A stretch of 64,000 bases of DNA from Lycium barbarum (Eukaryota; Streptophyta; Magnoliopsida; Solanales; Solanaceae). Below the pieces are notes generated by a model. The model worked only from the letters and a program-made list of their open reading frames with translations. It was not told the DNA's origin and made no database searches. The position numbers and the translations under genes were made by a program. Below are positions 1 to 9,473 of this stretch, in pieces. Numbering within the stretch: the first letter of the stretch is position 1; every line of letters starts with the position of its first letter. Location: contig NC_083345.1 of the NCBI RefSeq assembly GCF_019175385.1, forward strand, positions 6,921,205 to 6,985,204, given 5' to 3'.

Positions 1-761
1 ATTCCTTGCTTTGTATTGTATATCTAAGTGTGTAGAATTTTATTCCATCACTTTAATCTTGTTTATGAAAATATTCATTTGCAAAGTTGGATGAAATCTC
101 TTGTTATGCTTATGTATTGAATGATTTTTATTTCTATTGAAGTGAGTCTTTGTTGTTTTAATTAATCTTGTTCTTTAATGTTTCTTAAGAGATTAGCTAA
201 CCCTAAGACCCGCCCATTTACTTCGATTTGAGCACAAGAGAGGAAGATTGGGGTTGGGAAAGTTTAATTAACAAGAATTTAGGGCTTTAAAACCTATCTA
301 ATAACTTGAGCTAGGGATAGGAAAGTTACTTGAGATTATAATGATTGTGCTTAATATTACACTCTAAGGTTTGAGAAAGCTTAGAGTGAAATTCATTGAT
401 TTGGTCGAGAGACTTTTGATGAGATTTTAGAGATCATTATCTAATTAGCATAAACTCACTCTTAGTTGTAAAATCATGAAATACATTGGATCGTTACTTG
501 AGCGTAGTTTCCTTTGTATCCATACTTATGGTCATTGATCATTTTACCCGCTTTTTAGATAGTTTTATCTTTATTAGTTGTTAAAGCAAAACCAAATATT
601 AAAAAAGTATTTGCTTAGCATAGTTGGTAATAATTCTTTACTTGTTTAAATCGCCTAGTATATTGTTTCCTGTGAGATTGACCCTGACTCATAATTGGGT
701 AAATTATATTGCATACAACCGTGTACACTTTCTCTTTGAGGAGTGAATTTGGACATTATCA
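1..761 (+). mobile_element. Old LTR (3' part) of Athila-like non-autonomous retrotransposon
   Basis: Colinear with the last ~760 bp of the three 1291-bp LTRs at 38-49.6 kb (compare 1-60 with 38608 onward, and the closing 'tttggacattatca' with 'tttggacgttatca'). It carries many substitutions and small indels relative to them, so it is clearly older. The sequence right after the terminal CA (762 on) lacks the tRNA-Asp primer binding site that follows the other 5' LTRs, so this is a 3' LTR or a solo LTR whose remainder lies left of the window. No coding content. Confidence 0.85.
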
Positions 762-1117
762 ACCAGCCCATTTGAAGGGCAAAAATTAAAGACAAACCCA
801 TTTGAAGGACAAATCGTGCAATTTCTCCATCAAAATGGCTGAGCCAATAAGACTTGCCCAAAATTAAACTGGTTGAGCGAGTCATATTTTGATGAACTAA
901 TTTGTCACCCTATACATCGGAGTTATCCAAAAATATGCCTTAATTATCAAAAAAAAAAAAAAAAAAAAAAACTGTAGTGGTGGGATAATGCCGGTATCTG
1001 ATGAAATATTCTACTATACACAAATAAATTGGACACATGTGTTTTGAAGAAAAAAACGTTGATAGTGGGTTGCTCAAAGAAGAGTACAAATATCGCACGT
1101 AACTGAGGTGCTGACTG
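762..1117. other. Intergenic upstream of proteinase inhibitor gene 1
   Basis: No gene seen. Holds a short imperfect direct repeat ('cccatttgaagggcaaa' near 766 and a variant near 797) and a 23-nt A run at 948-970. The last ~100 bp are probably proximal promoter of the downstream gene. Confidence 0.5.
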
Positions 1118-1118
1118 T

Positions 1119-1130
1119 CTATAAGTATAC
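1119..1130 (+). promoter_or_regulatory. Probable TATA region of proteinase inhibitor gene 1
   Basis: 'ctataagtatac' lies about 80 bp before the ATG at 1206 and aligns with the better TATA box 'tataaata' at 12977-12984 of the paralogue. About 80 bp around both is similar, including 'aaccatgag' and 'caatttggtttta', so the core promoter was duplicated with the gene. Here the box is mutated (TATAAGTA), which may weaken it. Confidence 0.5.
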
Positions 1131-1205
1131 CTATGAAACCATGAGTCTTTAACACATCACAATTTGGTTTTATTTCTTTGTATATTCTTCAAAGCAATTA
1201 AGGCA

Positions 1206-2747
1206 ATGGAGGGAAAGACTATGGTCAAATTATCTCACGTGGTTGCTATCTTGCTTCTTGCATCACGTACGTTAATTAGCCCCTTAGTTGCCCCATCTCA
1301 TGCATATTTTTACTTATATTTAAATAATAAATACAATTATTACCACCAAAAGATATCATAAGATGTATGTGAAACCCCTCCATGATTAATTAGAGATCTC
1401 GAGTTCGAGTCCTAAGAATGAAAAATTCTCTGCTAAGGAGTGTTTTCCATGAATAAGCCCTACGCCGCTACGCGGTGCCAGTGGAGTAGCCAGATAGAAT
1501 GAAGGGTGGTTAATTGAACACCTTTCATCGGATGATTGTTTTGAGTATAATGCAGATATATTTTCAAAATAACTTCTTATAACATATAATTAAGCCTTGA
1601 ACATCCTTTAGCCCGAGGCGGAGCTAGAATATGGGTTACGGATTGACCGAATCCACTAACTTGATTCAAATCTTGTATTTATCTTATAAATTCCATTGAG
1701 TAGAATTTCAAACCCATAAGCTTTAAATTCTACTTCACTTCTACGCTAAGTGAAATTTCTTATTTTGTTACAACGCGGTATGGATCTGAGCTAGTGTAGC
1801 CAATAAGTTCCTGGTGTCACATGATTTAAAAAAAAAAAAAAACAACTACAACTATTCAAAAACAGAATTCATTACCTATAATGTATCTCATTTAAGTAAT
1901 TAATTTGTTAATTATTTATTTTAATTACAGTGTTTCAACCTATGATGGCACGAGATCTGAGTGATGAGATCATAGAAATATTGCGACTTCCACTGGCAAA
2001 AGAAAACCAAGTGAAATATCTTGATGACTCAGAACCAATTTGCCCAGGTTTGCTCTCTACTTTCTTCTATGTTACTCCATATATATTCCCTTAGTTTCAA
2101 AAGTTAATACATATTTTTCGAAGTTCCTAGTAAATCTAAAATCAAATTAAGGTGGGAAAGGGTTTATTCTTTTTTGTTCGGGCAAGGATGAAAGAAAGCA
2201 ATCGCTTTATTCCCAAATATTCATTTTGACAAATTAAATTATTCTAAAAATATTTGACATTAGGGAGGAAAATGAAAGAATGTGCTCTCTCTAGTTTCAA
2301 AAATTAGTTGTTTTGGCAAAGTGAATTTTTTCAAAAAATTATATGACATTTTAGGTAAATAAGTAGCATTACTGCTCCAATTTGTGGTGTTAATTAAGTG
2401 AGATATACTATGAAAAGCCTTGAATTACTCCACTCATTATCCTAAAATTTTGTGATGTTTACATATAATTTATGTGTAATATGTTTTTTCTTTATAATCT
2501 TATTATCACATGCCATAACACGTGTCTTTTCTATTCTCTCATTATAATAGGAAAGCAATCATGGCCTGAACTTGTTGGACAACCAGCCCTCACGGCTCAG
2601 GAAATAATTTATAAGGAAAATCCTATAGTCACAAATGTTGAGATTTTAGTCCCTGTTATGCCTGTGACAGGAGATTTTGTATGTGGTCGAGTTAGAATTA
2701 TTGCTAACTTCCAGCTCATTGTTGTTCAAACTCCCAGGATGGGTTAA
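1206..2747 (+). CDS. PI-I: Proteinase inhibitor I (potato inhibitor I family), gene 1
   Basis: Three exons: 1206-1266, 1931-2047, 2551-2747. All introns are GT..AG and phases join to 124 codons plus stop. Exon 1 gives a hydrophobic signal peptide (MEGKTMVKLSHVVAILLLAS), exon 2 an acidic propeptide, and exon 3 the inhibitor domain (KQSWPELVG..., ending TPRMG). Family members are small serine-proteinase inhibitors, usually vacuolar or apoplastic and wound-induced, acting against insect and microbial proteases. The binding-loop region reads VMPVTGDFVCGRVRI: both arginines that brace the loop (GRVRI) are kept, but the P1 position is Gly before the usual Asp, where the family commonly has Leu, Met or Glu. 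Length matches the family. An AATAAA cluster starts at about 2871. A paralogue lies at 13066-16504. Whether Gly at P1 leaves it active is unknown. Confidence 0.93.
1375..1480 (+). repeat. Truncated tRNA-derived SINE in intron 1
   Basis: Contains a B-box-like 'gagttcgagtcc' (about 1400) followed by 'gaatgaaaaattctctg', 'aaggagtgttttcc' and 'aagccctacgccgctacgcgg', the body of a common Solanaceae SINE type. The A-box half and tail are missing or degraded. No TSD found. Confidence 0.55.
1615..1760. repeat. Degenerate hAT-type MITE remnant in intron 1
   Basis: Begins with 'gaggcggagctagaatatggg', the terminal motif of the hAT MITEs seen intact elsewhere in the window (15788-15975, 16813-17000). 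The far terminal repeat is not recognisable, so this is a decayed or truncated copy. Confidence 0.45.
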
Positions 2748-2889
2748 TTATTGTAAATTACTAGTAGTTCTATGGGAGCATTATGGAAGATTAGAATAAG
2801 CAGCACCAAGAATAAGAAGGCTATATTGTAGAGTCCTATAGTGTCTTGATCATGTACTTTACTATTTCAAAATAAATAAATAAAGTGGT

Positions 2890-3500
2890 GCTTATTCATA
2901 TTATCATAATTATCTAGCCTCCTTATATTTATCTCTCTTATATTTGTACATCAATATATATTTTCCAATTTTCCCTTTTTTTTTTTGGTATAGATTGACG
3001 TGATCTCTTTTATATATAGCTCCTCCCGGTAGAATGTAAAAGACATTATTAAATAAATAAAAAGGCATCACTTAACAACTCAAGTTTTTATAAGACGATT
3101 ATATAATTTAGCGTGGTATGATAATAAAATTAATGTAGATATCTTGAGTTTGAGTCTCTCACTATTGCCCCCATGCACGAAAATATAGAAACATACGTGG
3201 CTCAAGGAAAAGATCAGTCATGATGCGCGTGAGTTAGCGTGTGTGAAAAGACATAATTAAGTCAATAAACATGTACTCAAAAAATGGTAGTACTAATTAA
3301 CAGAGTAACACAATTACGGACTGTTGAATTTGAAAAATTTGAAAGAAATATGCAAAATGTGAGACTCCTACTACTGCTACCATGCAGTCCATGCTCATGT
3401 ACTAAACAATCTCATTTTCTTAGCAATGCAAACTAGTTTAATTTGAAGGGGGTAAAGACGGACGACCATCAAACAGTAGCGATAGATATGATAGAAAACG
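2890..3500. other. Duplicated 3' flank of proteinase inhibitor gene
   Basis: No gene. The stretch 3290-3430 ('actgttgaatttg', 'gaaagaaatatgcaaaatgtgaga', 'tctcattttcttagcaa') aligns with 17440-17540 beyond the second inhibitor gene. The part around 3060-3230 resembles the tRNA-like repeat at 16744-17260. The segmental duplication therefore reached well past the gene. Confidence 0.6.
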
Positions 3501-3514
3501 GAAACATCACTAAT

Positions 3515-4195
3515 TGCCCCCAAAATACAAAATATTTACCCGCTCATGTCTCCTTCCAAATTATTTTCGCTTCTACCCTCACTGGCTGAAAGTATTTACC
3601 TGGCATATCCCTCTGCCAAACCCTTTTCTTTCCGTGATACCATCAGAGTATATTTATATATCACGATAATATCATGGAGGACTAAGAGAAGGACTGAAAC
3701 AGTCCTCCATGATACCATCTCAGTATATTTATATACCATGATGGTACCATGATCCTCAGGAGTATCTCATTGAAGGATTGAAGTAGTCCTTTATGATACC
3801 ATCACAGTATATGTATATAAGACGATGGTATCATAAAAGTTTTTTTTTTCGAAAAAAAAATGTTCTTTTTTAACAAATGAACATGATCAGTCATGATATC
3901 ATATCGGTATATTTATATACCATGATGGTATCATGGAGGACTAAGAGAAGGACTAAAACATCTTTCATGATACCATCTCAGTATATTTATATACCATGAT
4001 GGTATCATGGCCGATTAAGAGAAGGACTGAAGCATCTGCCATGATACCGTCTCAGTATATTTATATACCATGTTAGTATCATAACTGGGGGGCATCTCGG
4101 GTAAATATTTTTAATTTTTTCTGGGGGCATGAAAATAATGGGGGTATGGGCGGGTAATTTTTTTTTATTTGAGGGGCATCTGTGATCTTTCCCCC
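3515..4195. mobile_element. Non-autonomous inverted-repeat element carrying palindromic tandem units
   Basis: The outer parts are inverted relative to each other: 'tttacccgctcatg...' near 3535 versus the reverse complement of '...gggtatgggcgggtaa' near 4143-4160. Between them (about 3637-4085) lie six copies of a ~45-bp palindromic unit, of which the best reads 'gataccatctcagtatattt' continuing 'atataccatgatggtatcat'. The units are separated by ~40-bp spacers such as 'ggaggactaagagaaggact'. No coding capacity. The element class is uncertain because no convincing TSD was found. Confidence 0.6.
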
Positions 4196-4215
4196 TAAAA
4201 TATCTTAATTTGATC

Positions 4216-4396
4216 CCTTCACTTTCAAATATATAATTTTTTTTTTAAATTGTTTTTTTTATTACATAAGGGGTAGGGGAAGGGGGAAATGGAGGAGGTG
4301 ATTACAACGTGGGGATTCGAACCCTCACCAACAAGGTGAAAGTTCAGATAGCCAACCAACTGAGCTACTAGATCCCTACCTTCACTTTCAAATATA
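4216..4396 (-). mobile_element. SINE with intact Pol III boxes and 18-bp TSD
   Basis: Minus strand, 4378 to 4234. The 5' head reads like a tRNA ('tagctcagttgg' A-box, 'ggttcgaatcc' B-box), followed by a CT-rich body and an A-rich tail. Perfect 18-bp direct repeats 'ccttcactttcaaatata' at 4216-4233 and 4379-4396 are the target site duplication. The intact boxes and perfect TSD indicate a fairly recent insertion. It is not a functional tRNA gene: the cloverleaf is imperfect and the tail and TSD show retroposition. Confidence 0.88.
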
Positions 4397-4794
4397 GTTT
4401 ACATCTAATCTTCATTATACTTTCGTGCAAATTTGTCCTCGTCGTTAGCCTTTTGTTCAAATATATTCCTTGTCCTAACAGAGCCCAAGGTACATGCAAA
4501 GTATAGGTGTAAATTTGGCCCTCTTCTCAAAGTACTGGGGTAAATTTGCTCTCATAGCTATAATATATTCTTATTTTTCTTTAATATATTCTTATTTTTC
4601 TTTCGTCACATATATCTTTAATTTACGTAATTTCTTAAGATGACTTACTATAACTGTCTTCTAAAGTAGTTGAGTTTCAAATCTACATTAAAAAATTCAA
4701 AAGTCTAATTTATATGAAATATATATTAAAGATAATTAATGCCATTGATTTATTCCTTTCTTCGTCCAAATCGAAAAGGAATTCAGTTAACCTA
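4397..4794. other. Intergenic, nothing recognised
   Basis: AT-rich, with a short tandem 'atatattcttatttttctt' duplicated at about 4562-4600. No gene or terminal repeat seen. Confidence 0.5.
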
Positions 4795-4978
4795 AGTTCC
4801 TATAATATATCACCCATCTCAGTTGCAGAACCAAGATTTTCACTAAAAGGGTTCAATATTTGTAAAAGTGAACACACGAAGAAGTCGAAGGGAGTTGAAC
4901 ATCTACTAAATATACATAAAAATAATTTTAATCATATATAAACAGTGTAATTTTTCGCTGGAGGGGGTTCAGATAACC
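4795..4978. repeat. hAT-type MITE, truncated at right end
   Basis: Same family as 15788-15975. Shared blocks include 'attttcacta(a)aagggttcaa', 'cacgaagaagtc(g/a)aaggg', 'caacatctacta' and 'gggggttc'. The right terminal repeat (…agctccgcccctg in the intact copy) is missing where LINE-derived sequence begins. Confidence 0.65.
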
Positions 4979-5486
4979 TCCCTTCCCGCATCTTATCGAC
5001 CACAGGGGCCACACCCACATTGTCCCGAATCACTTCATTCCGAATCCTATCTCTCCTGGTATGCCCGCACATCCATCTCAGCATTCACATCTCTGCTACC
5101 TTCATTTTCTGGACATGAGCTTTCTTAACTGGCCAGTATACCATCCCATACAACATAGTCGGTCTAACCACAGCTTTGTAGAATTTTCCCTTTAGTAAAG
5201 ACGACACCTTTTTATCGCACAACACCTCTGATGCGAGCTTCTATTTCATCCATCCCGCTCCAATACGATGTGTGACATCATCGTCAATCTCATAATTCCC
5301 TTGGATGATCGACCCCAGGTGCTTGAAACTTTCTTTCTTCGGGATGACCTGAGTATCCAGCTACACGTCCTTGTCCTCTACCTGACTCACATCACTGAAC
5401 TTGCACTCTAAGTACTCTGTCTTAGTCCTGCTCAACTTGAAACCCTTCAACTCTAGAGTCTGTCGCCAAACCTCCATTCCCCATCT
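4979..5486 (-). pseudogene. LINE reverse-transcriptase C-terminal fragment, copy 1
   Basis: Reading right to left, the translation gives typical plant LINE ORF2 residues downstream of the RT core: [20 protein letters not shown], then [15 protein letters not shown], then HIVLYGMVYW-type and RMRRWMCGHTRRDRIRN-like stretches, with frame breaks. No endonuclease or RT catalytic motif is included. From 5034 it is part of a 1.31-kb tandem duplication whose second copy starts near 6344. It abuts the ribosomal-protein fragment head to head. Confidence 0.8.
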
Positions 5487-5587
5487 CACCCTCAACTTCA
5501 TATATAGCGCTTTCCTAGATTACATATATATACTTCTCCACTTCTGGGGCTTATCTCGCTTCGCCACTTCTAGGAGAAAGCAGCTCA

Positions 5588-6190
5588 ATGGCGGGCGCAT
5601 CCTCAATGGCGAACGCGAGAAGCATTATTTCTCATCTCCGCCTCCTCTTATCATCCACAATTAAAGAAACCCAGTACAGAACCTTCAGTGCTTGCATAAG
5701 TATCCACTATTTTGTTCCGGCCTAGTATGTGGATGTTACCGTTATTAGAAGATGGAATGGTTTTCAGGGTGGGATGAAAAGATGGGGGTTCAGCGGTATG
5801 CCAACATCACATGGTGCTTCATTATCCCACAGAAGTATATGTTCTGCAGGTCAAAGAGATGCTCCAGGAAAGGGTGGGATGAAAAGATGGGGGTTCAGCG
5901 GTATGCCAGCATCACATGGTGCTTCATTATCCCACAGAAGTATATGTTCTGCAGGTCAAAGAGATGCTCCAGGAAAGGGTGGGATGAAAAGATAGGGGTT
6001 CAGCGGTATGCCAGCATCACATGGTGCTTCATTATCCCACAGAAGTATATGTTCTACAGGTCAAAGAGATGCTCCAAGAAAGGGTGGGATGAAAAGATGG
6101 GGGTTCAGCGGTATGCCAGCATCACATGGTGCTTTATTATCCCACAGAAATATATGTTCTGTAGGTCAAAGAGATGCTCCAGGAAAGAAT
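5588..6190 (+). pseudogene. Mitochondrial-type ribosomal protein L3 fragment with 4x internal 105-bp repeat, copy 1
   Basis: From an ATG at 5588, a presequence-like N-terminus (arginine/serine-rich, ...RTFSACIS) runs into IHYFVPA, a TAG at 5723-5725 where the family has Gln, then YVDVT...GFQ. This matches the bacterial/mitochondrial L3 stretch around the conserved [18 protein letters not shown] region. The segment [20 protein letters not shown]...GQRDAPGKG (35 codons, 105 bp) is present four times, starting at 5771, 5876, 5981 and 6086. A second TAG lies at 5993. The last unit is fused in frame to a legumain fragment. It lacks the rest of L3 and is surely not a functional ribosomal protein. 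Confidence 0.8.
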
Positions 6191-6343
6191 GAGCGGGACG
6201 ACAGTGGCTACGTGCAGTGGGAAATTCTTGTGGCTGGCAGTACTTAGTACGATGATTATCGCCATCAGGCAGATATGTGCCATGCTTTCCAGCTATTGAA
6301 AAGAGGAGGACTAAAGGAAGAAAATATTATTGTGTTTATGCAC
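6188..6343 (+). pseudogene. Legumain / VPE fragment fused to L3 repeat, copy 1
   Basis: Continues the reading frame of the last L3 repeat: APGKN then [18 protein letters not shown], a stop at 6246, then [18 protein letters not shown], the N-terminal part of the plant vacuolar processing enzyme (C13) domain. Cut at 'gtttatgcacg' (~6343) by the junction of the tandem duplication. Contains no catalytic residues. Confidence 0.8.
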
Positions 6344-6814
6344 GTCATTCCGAATCCTATTTCTCATGGTATGCCCGCACATCCATCTCAGCATCCGCAT
6401 CGCTTCTACCTTCATTTTCTATAAATGAGCTTTCTTAACTGGCCAGTATACCGTCCCATACAACTTAGTCGGTCTAACCACCTCTTTGTAGAACTTTCCC
6501 TTTAGTAAAGGCGGCACCTTTTTATCGCACAAAACCCCCGATGCGAGCTTTCATTTCATCCATCCCGCTCCATTATGATGTGTGACATCGTCGTCAATTT
6601 CGCCATTCCTTTAGATGGTCGACCCCAGGTACTTGAAACTCTCTTTCTTCGGGATGACCTGAGTATCCAGCTGCACGTCCTTGTCCTCTACCTGACTCAC
6701 ATCACTGAACTTGCACTCTAAGTACTCTGTCTTAGTCCTGCTCAACTTGAAACCCTTCAACTCTAGAGTCTGTCGCCAAACCTCCATTCCCCATCTCACC
6801 CTCAACTTCATATA
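6344..6814 (-). pseudogene. LINE reverse-transcriptase fragment, copy 2
   Basis: Second copy of the LINE ORF2 fragment. The longest open part (6811-6611) contains [20 protein letters not shown] followed by [15 protein letters not shown], characteristic of the region downstream of the RT active site in plant L1-type LINEs. Further leftward the frame continues as DDVTHHNGAGWMK-like and [15 protein letters not shown] residues with interruptions. Confidence 0.82.
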
Positions 6815-6897
6815 TAGCGCTTTCCTAGATTACATATATATACTTCTCCACTTCTGGGGCTTATCTCGCTTCGCCACTTCTAGGAGAAAGCAGCTCA

Positions 6898-7500
6898 ATG
6901 GCGGGCGCATCCTCAATGGCGAACGCGAGAAGCATTATTTCTCATCTCCGCCTCCTCTTATCATCCACAATTAAAGAAACCCAGTACAGAACCTTCAGTG
7001 CTTGCATAAGTATCCACTATTTTGTTCCGGCCTAGTATGTGGATGTTACCGTTATTAGAAGATGGAATGGTTTTCAGGGTGGGATGAAAAGATGGGGGTT
7101 CAGCGGTATGCCAGCATTACATGGGGCTTCATTATCCCACAGAAGTATATGTTCTGCAGGTCAAAGAGATGCTCCAGGAAAGGGTGGGATAAAAAGATGG
7201 GGGTTCAGCGGTATGCCAGCATCACATCGTGCTTCATTATCCCATAGAAGTATATGTTCTGCAGGTCAAAGAGATGCTCTAGGAAAGGGTGGGATGAAAA
7301 GATGGGGGTTCAGCGGTATGCCAGCATCGCATGCTGCTTCATTATCCCACATAAGTATATGTTTTACAGTTTAAAGAGATGCTACAGGAAAGGGTGGGAT
7401 GAAAAGATGGGGGTTCAGCGGTACGCCAGCATCACATGGTGCTTCATTATCCCACAGAAGTATATGTTCTGTAGGTCAAAGAGATGCTCCAGGAAAGAAT
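6898..7500 (+). pseudogene. Mitochondrial-type ribosomal protein L3 fragment with 4x 105-bp repeat, copy 2
   Basis: Duplicate of 5588-6190. ATG at 6898, the shared stop at 7033-7035, repeats starting at 7081, 7186, 7291 and 7396. The third repeat ends in a stop (7372-7374). The fourth is open and runs in frame into the legumain fragment. Single-base differences between repeats (e.g. SHR versus [11 protein letters not shown]) show drift without purifying selection. Confidence 0.8.
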
Positions 7501-8207
7501 AAGCGGGATGACAGCGGCTACGTGCAGTGGGCAATTCTTGTGGCTGGCAGTACTTGGTACGATGATTATCGCCATCAGGCAGATGTGTGCCATGCTTTCC
7601 AACTATTGAAAAGAGGAGGACTAAATGAAGAAAACATTATTGTGTTTATGCACGATAACATATCCCAGCATGTATGGAATCCGAGACCCGGTATTATAAA
7701 CAATCATCCTGATGGCATTGATGTCTATGTTGTTATGACCCAAACTGGAGGGCCATGACGGACACCTGACCGTACTAGTCAAGCACCATCTGACATACAT
7801 CTGTGACATCAACATAAACATAGGTGGGCCAGTAGGGCCATCATATAATACTCAATAGACTCATAAGGAAAACGTGTTTGTATTAAATAGTCTGAAAGAC
7901 TCATCTATATGGATATGCTGAACATACTATATGAGCTAACAAGGCTGTCATGATCATCTATGTGGCAATATATGAAACAACAGGACTGAACATTATTTGA
8001 CTGTACATAACTGTCTACAAGCCTCTACTGGAAAACATAACATAACGTGGCTGAGACAAGGCCCCGCCATACCCATGCATATATAATCATGCTGACCCCT
8101 GGCATCTCCAAAGCAAATGGAGTGCAACAATCTTAACCGCTGAGCTGACATCCTACTAGATGGATCACTATCGAGGCCAAAGTGCATAGAAAAATTCACT
8201 CGTACTC

Positions 8208-9473
8208 TGTAAAATTCTAATATAATTTAAGATATCGTCTCACAGAGATTGGAACCACCTAGGCTACAAATGTGTATTATCTTGGGTACTATTTGAGAGA
8301 ATCAAATTGATGAAAGGAGAGGTTTTGAAATTATAAATTACTTAAAATAAAATAAACAACTTATTAGAAAATTTAAAAATAAAAGAGTTGGGAGTCGTTG
8401 AATCCACTTGGCACAATTATAATAAAATCTCATTCTATTAAAAGTGCACAAAAGAATAGAAAAAATTATTTGACTTGATTTGTGTTATGAGGATTAAAGA
8501 CCTCTTGCGATTAGCCCTTAAAATCACTAAACTTATTTGAGTCAGTCCCTCCGCGAGAATTAGAACTGAAAGAAATAAGATAGAGACCCCTCAAATCATT
8601 AAACTTATTTGAGTCAATCCCTCCGTGAGAATTAGGACCAAAAGAAATAAGATAACAATTTTAAAGTAACAAAATTATTTGAGTTAATCCCTCCGTGAGA
8701 ATTAGGACTAAAAGAAATAATATTGAGATTTTTGAATCGATAAACTAGCTTGAATTAATCCCTCCATGAGAATTAGGACTAAAAGAAGCAAGATCAAAGA
8801 TTTGAATATCAAGACATGAAAAAAATTTAAAGTAAAGACAATATTATAACATCATACCAAGCTTTTTCAACTATTCCAACAAAAAGAAACTACTCCATTA
8901 AGGAGTATGTAAGAAAGAAATCAAAAATAAAATACCACTCCTACAAATATAAAATAAAAAGAAGAGAAATAAAGCAAAGACTATTTCTTGTATCTTGCTA
9001 AAAATTGGATGACCTTTGTCTTCAGAGTAGCTTGCTACTTATAGAAATGGATGCCTGACTTTTTCTCCGTAGACGCATCTGTGGATGCCATAGATGCGAC
9101 TGTGGTGACGGACGCGTCTGTGGATGTCATAGATGCGATTGTGGTGACGGACGCGTCTGTGGATGCCATAGATGCGACTGTGGTGACGGACGCGTCTGTG
9201 GAAGCCATAGATGCGAATGTGGTGACGGACGCGTCTGCGGATGTCATAGATGTGATTGTAAATTTTCACGGATGTGTCTACGGAGTTGTAGATGCATAAG
9301 TGGTTCTCTTCTTTTCTTTGGCAATTTGTTCCTTCTCTTTATTTCTCTTGTATTCTTTTTCCTGCAAGATTTGTTAGAAGATATGCAGGAATATGATAGT
9401 ATTATTCATGTTTTATTTATAAATCTTATTTTTTATATACAAAATTACATGAATAATTTATATCCATCAATCA
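8208..9473 (-). mobile_element. Nested LTR-like insertion with two internal tandem-repeat tracts
   Basis: Interrupts the outer LTR between 'cactcgtactc' and 'ctaacctgtatctgcag'. On the minus strand it would begin TGATTGATGG and end ATTTTACA, with '…ctctgtgagacgatatc' near the end as in many plant LTRs. Contains four to five ~75-bp repeats built around 'ccctccgtgagaattaggac' (8540-8790) and five 39-bp units (9069-9255). The exact ends and TSD are not resolved, so the class is tentative. Confidence 0.5.
9069..9255. repeat. 39-bp minisatellite, 5 units
   Basis: Units of the form 'ggacgcgtctgtggatgcca' plus 'tagatgcgactgtggtgac', with a few substitutions. Each contains the MluI-like palindrome 'gacgcgtc'. 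Open on both strands only because 39 is a multiple of three; no protein is implied. Confidence 0.9.

Larger units (their letters stand above)
5034..7648. repeat. 1.31-kb tandem duplication (LINE + L3 repeats + VPE)
   Basis: Unit 1 (5034-6343) and unit 2 (6344-about 7648) are offset by 1310 bp. The stretch 5373-5790 matches 6683-7100 with almost no differences, whereas the LINE part (5034-5370 versus 6344-6680) shows many substitutions. Both units carry the same TAG at the L3 Gln position and the same number of 105-bp repeats, so those changes came before the duplication. Confidence 0.85.

Noticed and set aside
3637..4085. CRISPR-like repeat-spacer array
   Set aside because: The repeats are long palindromes, the spacers themselves recur and the setting is a plant chromosome; it is a transposon-internal repeat.
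4303..4378. tRNA gene on the minus strand
   Set aside because: A- and B-box motifs are good, but the sequence continues into a body and A-rich tail and is bounded by an 18-bp target duplication, so it is a SINE.
5729..6192. Functional small repeat proteins in the second frame of the L3 repeats ([10 protein letters not shown]…)
   Set aside because: This frame is open only because the 105-bp unit length is a multiple of three; the L3-matching frame explains the sequence.
7483..7758. Active legumain gene start
   Set aside because: Interrupted by an LTR and lacks the catalytic His and Cys regions; kept as pseudogene.
9051..9299. Repetitive protein with a 13-residue repeat on either strand
   Set aside because: Open frames on both strands result from a 39-bp minisatellite inside a nested insertion; no start context or homology.
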